NCBI RefSeq assembly: GCF_900113005.1
Contig: NZ_FONW01000001.1
Coordinates: 124,001 to 188,000 of the forward strand
DNA from: Sunxiuqinia elliptica
Lineage (GTDB): Bacteria; Bacteroidota; Bacteroidia; Bacteroidales; Prolixibacteraceae
Direction: 5' to 3'
DNA length: 64,000 bases
The position numbers and the translations under genes were made by a program. The notes under the pieces were generated by a model. That model ran no database searches, had not been told where the DNA came from, and was given only the letters and a program-made list of their open reading frames with translations. Below are positions 25,764-34,968 of this stretch, piece after piece. Each line of letters opens with the position of its first letter. Position 1 is the stretch's first letter.

Positions 25764-27443
25764 ATGAAGAAAACAATCATATCATCGCTATTTGCCTTAT
25801 TGGTGTTGGCAGCATGCGAAAACAAACTGGACATCAATCCCCAGGGAAGTTTGACCGAAGGGGTTATTGAGATCAATGAAACCTGGGTTGGACAACAGCT
25901 CATCAGCGCCTATGCCATGCTAGACGGAAACCCCGGCTACTTCTGGGCTCCCGCCTCAAACTGGACGTTGGGCGATGTAGCTTCTGATGATTTTTACAAA
26001 GGAACAACCATTTCGGACCAGCCACCACTCAACGAAATTGAGCGCTATGCCCCCAACACCACGAATATTTACCTGATCCGGAAATGGCAGGCCATTTATG
26101 AAGGCATTTACCGTTGTAACCAAACACTGAATTCCATCAGTATGGCTATTGAAAACGGTGTTGAAGAGAGTAAGCTAAAACCATTAGGTGCTGAAGCTCG
26201 TTTCCTCCGTGGGCATTATCATCTGGAAGCCAAGAAAATCTGGAACAACATTCCTTATATTTCTGAAACAACAGTTGAAGCAGTTCCAAACGATGTTGAT
26301 GTGTGGCCAAATATTGAGGACGATTTGAAATATGCCGTTGACAACCTGCCTGATACTCAAGATGACGCTGGTCGTCCGACTTCTTGGGTTGCCAAAGCAT
26401 ACTTAGCCAAAGCACACATGTTCCAAAATGACCTTGATGCTGCCGGTCCAATCTTGGATGATGTCATCAACAATGGTCCATTTAGCCTGGTAACCAACTA
26501 CCATGATAATTTCAATGGCGAGAAAGATAATAATTCAGAGTCTGTCTTCGCTGTACAAAACTCGGTGAACGATGGTGGCGATGGCTACATTAACGGAAAC
26601 CGTGGAAACCGTTTGAATCACCCGTATGCAGCTGATGCTCCTGGTGGTGGTTGCTGCGGATTCTTCCAACCTAGTCAAAACCTGGTTAACGCCTACAAAA
26701 CCGACGAAAACGGCTTGCCTTACCTGGACACATTCAACGATGAAGATGTTAAAAGTGACCAAGGCGTTCCATCCGATCAGGCATTTGCTCCTTACGAAGG
26801 AACACTGGATCCACGTTTGGACTGGACAGTTGGCCGTAGAGGTATTGAATACTTAGGCTGGGGACCAATGCCAGGCATGCGCTGGGTACGTGATCAAGCC
26901 AATGGAGGCCCATACGTAGCTAAGAAACACGAAGTTTTGAAATCGCAGGAAGGAACAATTTCAGCAGCAGGATTGCCTCAGTACAACGCCATCAACACCC
27001 CGTTGATTCGCTACTCGGATGTTCTTTTATGGAGAGCCGAAGTACATGTTGAAAACGACCAACTGCCTCAAGCAATGGAACTGGTCAATCAAGTGAGAAG
27101 AAGAGCTGCAAATCCTAATGGCTTTGTTATGAATGCCGATGGCACACCAGCTGCCAACTACTTCATCAAAGAATACACTGAATTTCCTTCAAAAGAATAT
27201 GCCGAAAAAGCCGTCCGCTTTGAACGCCGACTTGAGCTGGCATCCGAAGGACATCGCTTTTTCGACCTGGTACGTTGGGGAATTGCTGAATCGGTACTTA
27301 ACGCTTATGTCTCAGCAGAGCAAGACCAACGGGTATACCTGAAAGGAGCCACTTTTGTAAGTGGTACCAATAGCTATTACCCCATTCCATTGGAAGCTAT
27401 CAATACTTCAAGAGGAGTCTTGAAACAAAACCCTGGCTACTAA
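25764..27443 (+). CDS. SusD/RagB-family glycan-binding lipoprotein (mannan locus)
   Basis: Surface lipoprotein partner of the upstream SusC (56-bp gap). From ATG 25764 it has 559 aa and the lipoprotein signal MKKTIISSLFALLVLAAC with acylated Cys18. SusD-type helices follow (GAEARFLRGHYHLEAKKIW, RPTSWVAKAYLAKAHMFQ). The C-terminal RagB region contains FERRLELASEGHRFFDLVRW and the end NTSRGVLKQNPGY. An upstream in-frame TTG is not used. The GGGCC insertion near residue 295 (PGGGCCGF) is unusual and may form a local metal or disulfide feature. A stem-loop follows the stop. Confidence 0.95.
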   Translation: MKKTIISSLFALLVLAACENKLDINPQGSLTEGVIEINETWVGQQLISAYAMLDGNPGYFWAPASNWTLGDVASDDFYKGTTISDQPPLNEIERYAPNTTNIYLIRKWQAIYEGIYRCNQTLNSISMAIENGVEESKLKPLGAEARFLRGHYHLEAKKIWNNIPYISETTVEAVPNDVDVWPNIEDDLKYAVDNLPDTQDDAGRPTSWVAKAYLAKAHMFQNDLDAAGPILDDVINNGPFSLVTNYHDNFNGEKDNNSESVFAVQNSVNDGGDGYINGNRGNRLNHPYAADAPGGGCCGFFQPSQNLVNAYKTDENGLPYLDTFNDEDVKSDQGVPSDQAFAPYEGTLDPRLDWTVGRRGIEYLGWGPMPGMRWVRDQANGGPYVAKKHEVLKSQEGTISAAGLPQYNAINTPLIRYSDVLLWRAEVHVENDQLPQAMELVNQVRRRAANPNGFVMNADGTPAANYFIKEYTEFPSKEYAEKAVRFERRLELASEGHRFFDLVRWGIAESVLNAYVSAEQDQRVYLKGATFVSGTNSYYPIPLEAINTSRGVLKQNPGY

Positions 27444-27471
27444 AATGGTTAAATAATTAGTTTTAAAAAAA

Positions 27472-27501
27472 GGAGGCAATACCTTAAAAAGTATTGCCTC
27501 C
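27472..27501 (+). terminator. Stem-loop between susD and the GH92 gene
   Basis: A perfect 11-bp stem (27472-27482 with 27491-27501, 8-nt loop) 28 bp after the susD stop. It has only a weak AATTT tail, so partial termination or mRNA stabilisation is more likely than a full stop. It is placed like the hairpin after susD in locus A. Confidence 0.6.
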
Positions 27502-27583
27502 AATTTAAGTAAGTTAATACAACAACAAACTCGCTCTTAACAAACAAGCTATTCATTATCCACCCGAGGTATCAATTATTACT

Positions 27584-29938
27584 ATGAAATCATTAATTCG
27601 AAAAACATTTTTCTTCGCGTTGGCTTCACTCCTTGTTTTGTTCGCCTGTCACTCCAATCAGCAAGCTGAAAAATCAACAACAACAGATCATTCCAAAAAC
27701 CTGATTCAGTTTGTCAACCCCTTTGTCGGAACAAAAAACATGGGACACACATTTCCCGGAGCAGCCGCTCCATTTGGAATGGTTCAACTAAGCCCGGAGA
27801 CCAATCAAGAGCCATTCAACAAGGATGGACGCTACAACCCCGACACTTACGCCTATTGTTCCGGCTACCAATATGCTGATTCAACGATCTTTGGATTTAG
27901 CCATACCCATTTTAGTGGAACTGGTCATTCTGATTTAGGCGATTTTTTGATTATGCCGACCACCGGAGCCCTTCAACTGGAGCCCGGAAAAGCCGGCCAA
28001 GCCCAAAGTGGCTTTCACTCCAGCTTTTCGCACGACAATGAAGAGGCTGAACCTGGCTATTACCAAGTAAAGCTGGATGATTACAACATCCATGCGGAGC
28101 TCACGGCTAGCGAACGGGTTGGTTTTCATCAATACACGTTCCCCGAAGCAGAGCAGGCACACATCATTCTCGATCTTGTTTCGAACATCTACAATCACGA
28201 AAACAAAAACGTGTGGACTTTCGTCCGGGTTGAAAATGACTCCACCGTAACCGGATTCCGCCAGACCAATGGGTGGGCACGCACCCGAACCGTATTTTTT
28301 GCCATGCAGTTTTCAAAAGCTTTCAGCTCTTATGGCCATAAAAAATACGATGACGTAACCTACAATGGCTTCTACAAGCGATTTGACGAGTCTGAGAATT
28401 TCCCAGAAATGGCCGGAAAAAATATTCGGGCTTACTTCAACTTCGCCACCCAAGCCGACGAAAAAATCAAAATCAAATTTGCGTTGTCAGCAGTAAGCAC
28501 GCAGGGAGCATTAAAAAATCTGGCGGCGGAAATTCCTCACTGGGATTTTGACCAAACCAAGCAAGAAACACAGGCTAAGTGGAACCACGAACTGGCCAAA
28601 ATCGATGCGAAAATGCCAACTCCCGAGCAACAGGAGACATTCTACACCGCCATGTACCACACCATGCTCAACCCCGTGGTGTACGAAGATGTGGATGGCC
28701 AATACCGCGGACTTGATCAGAACATTTATCAATCTGAAGGATTTACCAATTACACGATTTTTTCGTTGTGGGATACCTACCGTGCGTTGCATCCACTGTT
28801 TAACCTAACACAACCGGCACGCAACAACGATATGATTAAGTCGATGCTGGCTCATCATGACCAGAGTGTCCATAAAATGCTTCCCATTTGGAGCCACTAT
28901 TCCAACGAAAACTGGTGCATGATTGGCTACCATTCCGTTACGGTACTTGCCGATGCGATTGCCAAGGGAACAACTGATGTTGATTTGAAGAGGGCTCTGA
29001 AAGCCTGCCAAAATACTGCAACGGTCCCCTACTATGATGGACTTGACAGCTACCTGAAGCTTGGCTACGTTTCAAACGAAGCCAGTGCCTACTCGGTATC
29101 CAATACGCTGGAATATGCTTATGACGACTGGTGTATTGCCCAAATTGCCCACGAAGCCGGTGATCAGGAAGCCTACCAAGCCTACCTGAAACGCTCCGAG
29201 AATTACGAAAATGTTTTTGATGCCAAATCAAACTATATGCGCCCTCGGCTAACCAATGGTGATTGGCGACAAAATTTCAATCCGCTGGATACGCACGGCC
29301 AAGGTTTTATTGAAGGGAATGCCTGGAACTACGGGCTTTATGTCCCGCACAACATCGATCACATGATCAGCCTGATGGGCGATAAGGACGAATTTACCGA
29401 TCATTTGGATCGCATTTTCACCACCGAAATTGAAGATAAATACATTGAGCAAAACGAGGATATCACCCGCGATGGAATTATTGGCAACTATGTACATGGC
29501 AACGAACCAGGACATCATATTCCTTACCTGTACAATTGGACCAATTCCCCTTGGAAAACACAGGAACGCGTGCGGATGATTATGGACACCATGTACAGCA
29601 ACGCCAAGGATGGCCTGTGTGGTAATGATGATGCTGGACAGATGAGTGCCTGGTACATCTTCAGTGCTTTGGGTTTCTATCCAGTTCTGCCGGGTTCTGC
29701 CGACTATTCCATAGGAAGTCCATTGGTGCAGGAAGCAAGCATTCATTTAGACAATAGGCAAACCTTCACCGTTAAGGCAATCAATCAAAATCCAGAGCAT
29801 ATTTACATTCAGAAAGTAGAACTGAATGGCGAAGTACTGAACTTCCCAACCATTTCCCATCAGGATATTATGAAAGGAGGAACACTAACTTTTTACATGG
29901 GAAGTGCTCCAAACAAAACCTGGGGAATACGTAATTAA
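27584..29938 (+). CDS. GH92 family exo-alpha-mannosidase (lipoprotein)
   Basis: A glycoside hydrolase of family 92, calcium-dependent enzymes that remove alpha-linked mannose with inversion. The 784-residue protein has a lipoprotein signal ending LVLFAC (Cys22). The N-terminal beta-sandwich motif is VNPFVGTKNMGHTFPGAAAP, followed by FSHTHFSGTGHSDLGD. The helical catalytic domain contains LWDTYRALHPLF, the acid-bearing GNEPGHH (Glu641), and GLCGNDDAGQMSAWY (Asp682-Asp683, the expected base region). It ends with a typical C-terminal sandwich. It is the only enzyme of this locus in view and sets the inferred substrate as alpha-mannan or N-glycan mannose; the exact linkage cannot be told. Confidence 0.96.
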   Translation: MKSLIRKTFFFALASLLVLFACHSNQQAEKSTTTDHSKNLIQFVNPFVGTKNMGHTFPGAAAPFGMVQLSPETNQEPFNKDGRYNPDTYAYCSGYQYADSTIFGFSHTHFSGTGHSDLGDFLIMPTTGALQLEPGKAGQAQSGFHSSFSHDNEEAEPGYYQVKLDDYNIHAELTASERVGFHQYTFPEAEQAHIILDLVSNIYNHENKNVWTFVRVENDSTVTGFRQTNGWARTRTVFFAMQFSKAFSSYGHKKYDDVTYNGFYKRFDESENFPEMAGKNIRAYFNFATQADEKIKIKFALSAVSTQGALKNLAAEIPHWDFDQTKQETQAKWNHELAKIDAKMPTPEQQETFYTAMYHTMLNPVVYEDVDGQYRGLDQNIYQSEGFTNYTIFSLWDTYRALHPLFNLTQPARNNDMIKSMLAHHDQSVHKMLPIWSHYSNENWCMIGYHSVTVLADAIAKGTTDVDLKRALKACQNTATVPYYDGLDSYLKLGYVSNEASAYSVSNTLEYAYDDWCIAQIAHEAGDQEAYQAYLKRSENYENVFDAKSNYMRPRLTNGDWRQNFNPLDTHGQGFIEGNAWNYGLYVPHNIDHMISLMGDKDEFTDHLDRIFTTEIEDKYIEQNEDITRDGIIGNYVHGNEPGHHIPYLYNWTNSPWKTQERVRMIMDTMYSNAKDGLCGNDDAGQMSAWYIFSALGFYPVLPGSADYSIGSPLVQEASIHLDNRQTFTVKAINQNPEHIYIQKVELNGEVLNFPTISHQDIMKGGTLTFYMGSAPNKTWGIRN

Positions 29939-29947
29939 GCAGCAATC

Positions 29948-29984
29948 AATCAAACTGTAGCCAACAAATAGCTACAGTTTGATT
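29948..29984. terminator. Bidirectional stem-loop between convergent genes
   Basis: A perfect 14-bp inverted repeat (29948-29961 with 29971-29984, 9-nt loop) directly after the GH92 stop and downstream of the leftward permease array. There is no strong T-run on either side, but the stem and position suit a shared terminator. Confidence 0.65.
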
Positions 29985-30085
29985 ACTCCTAAACAGGAAA
30001 ATACCTTAATCGAAAGGCTCATCTAACCTAAGCGATTTATATATCAGAAAGCCTCCATCTCATCCGATGGCCTTTGACGTATTCC

Positions 30086-32500
30086 TCATTCATACCTCAA
30101 GGCCTCAACCGGATTGCGGGTGGCGGCTTTCCAACTTTGCCAGGCAATCGTAAGCATAGCAATTCCAAGTGTTAAAGCTCCTCCCAGCAGGTAAACCCAC
30201 CAGCTAATTTCAGTTCGAAAAGCATAATTCAGCAACCAGCTTTTCATTGCAAATACCGATATTGGAACTGCAATCACAATCGCAATGAGCAGTAAGGTGA
30301 CAATCTCTTTAGAGAATAGAAAAACAACATGTCCGACCTGAGCTCCAAGCACTTTACGAACACCAACTTCCTTCACTTTTTTCGAGGCAGTGAAAGTTGC
30401 CAAAGCCCACAAGCCCAACATTGAAATGAAGAATGCCAAGCCCGTAAAAACGCTTACAATTCGCCCAAAACGACGATCGGTTTTATATTGCTGATCAAAA
30501 AATTGATCCAAAAAGAAATAATCGAAACTAGATTCTGGGAAATAGGAATTCCAGCGTTGCTCCAACAAACTCAAAATGGCATCGTAATCCTTTCCAGCTG
30601 TTTTAACAGCTATAAACCGGGGACCAATCCAACCAATCCGGCCATTCATTAAAAAGATAATTGGCGTGTGGGCATTACTCAAGCCCCGTTGATGCCAGTT
30701 CTTGACAACTCCTATAATTTCAGCAGGTTCAGCTTCTCCTTCCAACATCACACGCTGCCCAATGGCTTCATCAGGTTTCACAAATCCGAAGGAAGCCAAA
30801 GCAGCTTCATTGAGCAGGATATTCTGCTGGTCGTTTCCAAAACCGCGCTGAAAAGAACGGCCTGCTGCCAACTCAAAATCAAAGGTTTCAACAAAATGAT
30901 CATCCACCGTCAGCATTTCAAACAAGCGATGCTGCGTTTCGTCTCCCTGCAATCGGTTCGACGCAAAATAAGCCACTTCCATACCCGGCACCGAACCCGC
31001 GACAGTCGCCGATTGGATGTTATTCTCCTGCTTCAGGTTGTCGGCAAACATGGCTACTTTTTGCCCCAGCTCATCGCGACTAACCGGATACTTTAACACA
31101 ATGGTCTGATTGATGTCCACGCCCAAGTCCTGTTCCTGCATAAAACGTACTTGCTTATACACGATAAACGTTCCGCAAATCAAAAACAAGGAAGCCGCAA
31201 ACTGAAAAACCACCAGTATCTGACGAGTGGTTCCTGCTGAGCCTGAATTAAAATAGTTTCCTTTAAGAATGACAGCTGGTTTCACACGGGTCATCACAAA
31301 TGCCGGATAGAACCCCGAAGCAACAATTCCTAAAAGCAACATCAATATAGTTGATATCCAGAAGCGAGGCTCCTTCAGGATAAATAAACCAACAGATTCT
31401 CCTATCAGCTGATTAAACAAGGGGCGTAAGGCCAAAACCAAAATGGCCGCCAATAAAATGGCTAGCAGGTTAACAATCCACGACTCAGTCATGTACTGCC
31501 GAATCAGTTGCAATCGGAACGCCCCGGAAACTTTACGCACTCCCACATCTTTTGCCCGCTCCATCGATCGGGCTGTCGTTAGATTCACGTAGTTAATCCA
31601 AGCTGTCAGCAAAATAACAATTGCAATGATCACGAGTGTTACCAATGCACGTTGGTTTCCTTTCGTTTCCCGCTCATATTGTTTTTGAGGATTCAAACGA
31701 ATATCACTCAAGGGGACAAGCGATACCCCCCACTTTTTGTTTTTCAGGGCATCACCCGTTTTATATTTTTCGGCCATCTGGGGAAAAGCAGCTTCAAGAT
31801 CTGCTGGATTTTTCCCTGGGGATAGTTCCACATAGGTGTAGGCTTCATGGATGTACCAATACTCACGCATCCAATCGGGCAAGGAAGTGTACGATATCAG
31901 GTAGTTATAACGAATGTGCGAGTTCTGTGGAAAGTTTTCAACTACCCCCGTTACTTCATACCCTTGAAAAGAAGAGCCTGAAGCAAAAGTCAATATTTTT
32001 CCAATTGGATTTTCGTCCTTGAAAAAACGGTGAGCAACATCGCGGGTAATAACAACCGTATTGGGTCGTTCCAATTGCGAAGCCACATCGCCCTCAAGCA
32101 ACTGAAAATCGAACACCGAGAAAAAAGAAGGTCCGGTGTAGGCAATCCCTGTTTCCCGACTCCGCTTTTCCTGGTAAGAAACCACCTGCTCCATATTATG
32201 CACGCCGATACGCACATAGTCCTCAACGCCTGTCATCTCATTTTGAATGGCACTTCCATAACCAAATGAACTGGTTGCCCAATCATCCGTTAACACATCC
32301 CCCTCATAAAACTGACTTTCCACACGGTAAATTCGATCGCGTTTGCTGTGCATGCCATCAAAGCTGTACTCAAAGCTCACATAATTCAAAATGAGCACAG
32401 CAACCGCTAATCCAATTGCCAATCCAAATAAATTAATAATGGAAAAAAGTTTGTTCTTAGCCTGGTTACGGAAGGCTATTTTCCAGTAATGCTGAAACAT
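30086..32500 (-). CDS. FtsX/MacB-type ABC permease, last of the array (P1)
   Basis: An inner-membrane permease, 804 aa, with two complete FtsX halves in one chain. TM1 is about 20-42 (LFGLAIGLAVAVLILNY), then a first periplasmic domain to about 280, three helices, TM5 near 425-447, a second periplasmic domain, and three final helices. The coupling motifs that should touch the ATPase are KDVGVRKVSGA (half 1) and KEVGVRKVLGA (half 2, at 710). There is no ATP-binding domain, so it must borrow an ATPase; the only one nearby is encoded at 57050-57748. Its C-terminal 95 residues differ from the common block of the array except for the last 18 (WQSWKAATRNPVEALRYE). It is the promoter-distal gene, 50 bp after P2. 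Confidence 0.9.
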   Translation of the reverse strand: MFQHYWKIAFRNQAKNKLFSIINLFGLAIGLAVAVLILNYVSFEYSFDGMHSKRDRIYRVESQFYEGDVLTDDWATSSFGYGSAIQNEMTGVEDYVRIGVHNMEQVVSYQEKRSRETGIAYTGPSFFSVFDFQLLEGDVASQLERPNTVVITRDVAHRFFKDENPIGKILTFASGSSFQGYEVTGVVENFPQNSHIRYNYLISYTSLPDWMREYWYIHEAYTYVELSPGKNPADLEAAFPQMAEKYKTGDALKNKKWGVSLVPLSDIRLNPQKQYERETKGNQRALVTLVIIAIVILLTAWINYVNLTTARSMERAKDVGVRKVSGAFRLQLIRQYMTESWIVNLLAILLAAILVLALRPLFNQLIGESVGLFILKEPRFWISTILMLLLGIVASGFYPAFVMTRVKPAVILKGNYFNSGSAGTTRQILVVFQFAASLFLICGTFIVYKQVRFMQEQDLGVDINQTIVLKYPVSRDELGQKVAMFADNLKQENNIQSATVAGSVPGMEVAYFASNRLQGDETQHRLFEMLTVDDHFVETFDFELAAGRSFQRGFGNDQQNILLNEAALASFGFVKPDEAIGQRVMLEGEAEPAEIIGVVKNWHQRGLSNAHTPIIFLMNGRIGWIGPRFIAVKTAGKDYDAILSLLEQRWNSYFPESSFDYFFLDQFFDQQYKTDRRFGRIVSVFTGLAFFISMLGLWALATFTASKKVKEVGVRKVLGAQVGHVVFLFSKEIVTLLLIAIVIAVPISVFAMKSWLLNYAFRTEISWWVYLLGGALTLGIAMLTIAWQSWKAATRNPVEALRYE

Positions 32501-32550
32501 AATTTCTAATTTCGTAGTGTATACTATTTTAATGTTTATTCTTTGTTTTA

Positions 32551-34944
32551 TTATTCATATCGCAACGCTTCAACAGGATTCCTCGTGGCTGCCTTCCACG
32601 ACTGAAACGAAACCGTTAGCAAAGCTATCCCCAAGGCCAGCAATCCGGCCAAGGCAAATATCCACCAGCTTAAGCTGGTTTTGTAGGCGAAATTCTCCAA
32701 CCATTTATTCATCGCATACCAAGCAACCGGACAGGCAATCACAAAAGCAATAGCTACCCATTTGACAAAGTCTTTATTAAGCATCGTAAGGATTTCGGAA
32801 ATCTTGGCCCCATTGACTTTGCGGATGCCGATTTCTTTGGTGCGCTGCTGCGAAATAAATAATGCCAATGCACTAATTCCTATGATGCTAATCAGTATGC
32901 TGATGCTTGAAAAGGCAAAAAGAATGCGGACAAGAGTGGTTTCAGCTTTATATTGCTGTGCAACTTTCTCATCCATAAAAAAGTAATCCATTTCTTGGTT
33001 GGGGAAATACTCGCTCCATACCCTTTTTATGGCATCCATTCCAGCATGCAACCCCCCTTCATTTAAGCGTATATGTGCAAAACGAGCACGGTTTCTCGCT
33101 TCATCCAAGCTAAAAACAAAATCACCAATGGTTTCATGTGCCGAGTTGTAATTGAAATCTTCAACAACTCCAATAATTTTTATAGCCCGATAATATGCTT
33201 CCCAACGTTTCATAGGTTGCGTTTGCAAATATGAATTAAGTTCTTCTATACTACTGTGTTTCTCCATTAAACGTTTGTATAAATGGTTGTTTATAACCAT
33301 TCCCCGAATAGTATCGGCAGTGGGATTTATCCAGTTTTCAATCAATTTAATGTTCATGGTTTTAAGGTAATCGTAGTTGGCAGCAACCAATTCTGCGGTT
33401 CCTTCAATACCAAAACCTTCGAGTTCCAATTTTTGTGTCGGATATCCGAAGTACTGATATGCCATACCAACTTCGGTCACCTGACTTTGATTTTTAAGCT
33501 CTTTTGTAAAAGTACCTGAATCCTTTCTTAGGTCTTTCATATGTAGAACAACTATATTTTCCTTATCAAAGCCTAAGGGTTTATTTAATACGAAGTCAAT
33601 TTGTTTGTTTACCAAGAAAGTTCCTGATGCCAATACAACTACAATAGCAACCTGACCGACCAAAAGGCTTTTTAGCAAATAGCTTCCCGAGAAATTGTTC
33701 CGTTGGGCAAGAATATCAATCGTGGAATTTCTACGTAAAAAGAACACAGCAACAAAAAGGGCTGTTACTGTTAGAGACACACCAATAACCGCTAGGATAC
33801 TCCAGTAAATAGCCGGTTCGTTGAAAAATATTTTAAACTCTATGTCAAACAATTGATTAACAAAGGGGTTCGCACTTTGAACAAATAACAAGGAAATACC
33901 AATTGACAGCACACATACGATCAATGCTTCGGTTAATACCTGCCTGATAATTTGCCACTGGTTAGCCCCAATGGACTTTTTTAATCCCAGCTCTTTTGAG
34001 CGCTTTATGAGCTTGGCTACAGTGAGATTGGTAAAATTTAACAACGAAACCAGCAGAATAATAAAGGACACAATTATAAATAGTGAGATGTTTATTTTGC
34101 TCGAACTTTCGCGCAACTCGAAACGAAAATCTGATTTCAGATGGATGTCGTCCAATGGAAACAAGGAAAAATCCCATTCTTTGGGGCCACCTTCCTGTTT
34201 TAAAGAACTCTTATCCCAAAAAGCTGCGATCCTTTTGGCGACCAATTCGGGAGATGCACCTTTTTGAAGTTTAAAGTAATGGTAAGCCCATAGCCTTTTT
34301 AAGTTAGGAATTGTTTTTTCAAAGGACCTTTGCATATTACCTTTTTGCGATGCCAGCAATTCGTATTTTAAATGTGTTTTGGAATGGGCATTTTTTACAA
34401 TTCCACGAATTTCATAATCGCCAATATCATTTTTGTATTGCCCGGCTTCAAATTTGATGATTTGACCAACCGGATTTAGGCTTCCATAGTGTCTACGAGC
34501 AAAATCTTCTGAAATGAAAACGGTATTTGGTTGCTCCAATTCAGATAGGTCACCTACTTTCGATTTAACTTCAAACATTTCAATAAAAGCATCATTAACC
34601 CATAAAATATCGTTTTGATAAAACGAGTCGTCATCTATTTTTATGGTTCCAACAGGACAATGTACAAATTGGGTCGCCAGTTCCACCTCCGGAATTTCTG
34701 ACGAAGCGGAATGAACAATCCCTAAACTACGTGCCCATGGTGAATCTTTGCTTATTCCAGCAGTTGAAATTACCCTGTAAATATTTTCATGTCCCGCAAT
34801 ATGCTTGTCAAAACTTTTCTCATTTGAAACATAGATAAATAGAATGAAAAATGATGAAATGCCAATTACCAAGCCAAAAACATTAACTAGCAGAAAAGCT
34901 CTGTCTTTTAAAAGTCGGCGAATGGTTATTCTGAAGTTATACAT
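32551..34944 (-). CDS. FtsX/MacB-type ABC permease (P2)
   Basis: 797 aa, double-FtsX type. The N-terminus MYNFRITIRRLLKDRAFLL leads into TM1 (about 18-38). The half-1 coupling motif is KELGLKKSIGA and the half-2 motif KEIGIRKVNGA starts at 703. From there to the end it carries the near-constant 95-residue block of the array and is 91 of 95 identical to P3 there. The first periplasmic domain (SDFARRHYGSLNPVGQIIKF region) is quite different from its neighbours. It lies 24 bp after P3. It may move a lipid-like or lipoprotein cargo or remodel the envelope, but no substrate can be inferred. Confidence 0.9.
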   Translation of the reverse strand: MYNFRITIRRLLKDRAFLLVNVFGLVIGISSFFILFIYVSNEKSFDKHIAGHENIYRVISTAGISKDSPWARSLGIVHSASSEIPEVELATQFVHCPVGTIKIDDDSFYQNDILWVNDAFIEMFEVKSKVGDLSELEQPNTVFISEDFARRHYGSLNPVGQIIKFEAGQYKNDIGDYEIRGIVKNAHSKTHLKYELLASQKGNMQRSFEKTIPNLKRLWAYHYFKLQKGASPELVAKRIAAFWDKSSLKQEGGPKEWDFSLFPLDDIHLKSDFRFELRESSSKINISLFIIVSFIILLVSLLNFTNLTVAKLIKRSKELGLKKSIGANQWQIIRQVLTEALIVCVLSIGISLLFVQSANPFVNQLFDIEFKIFFNEPAIYWSILAVIGVSLTVTALFVAVFFLRRNSTIDILAQRNNFSGSYLLKSLLVGQVAIVVVLASGTFLVNKQIDFVLNKPLGFDKENIVVLHMKDLRKDSGTFTKELKNQSQVTEVGMAYQYFGYPTQKLELEGFGIEGTAELVAANYDYLKTMNIKLIENWINPTADTIRGMVINNHLYKRLMEKHSSIEELNSYLQTQPMKRWEAYYRAIKIIGVVEDFNYNSAHETIGDFVFSLDEARNRARFAHIRLNEGGLHAGMDAIKRVWSEYFPNQEMDYFFMDEKVAQQYKAETTLVRILFAFSSISILISIIGISALALFISQQRTKEIGIRKVNGAKISEILTMLNKDFVKWVAIAFVIACPVAWYAMNKWLENFAYKTSLSWWIFALAGLLALGIALLTVSFQSWKAATRNPVEALRYE

Positions 34945-34968
34945 GGTTTAATGTGCTTATAGGTTGTT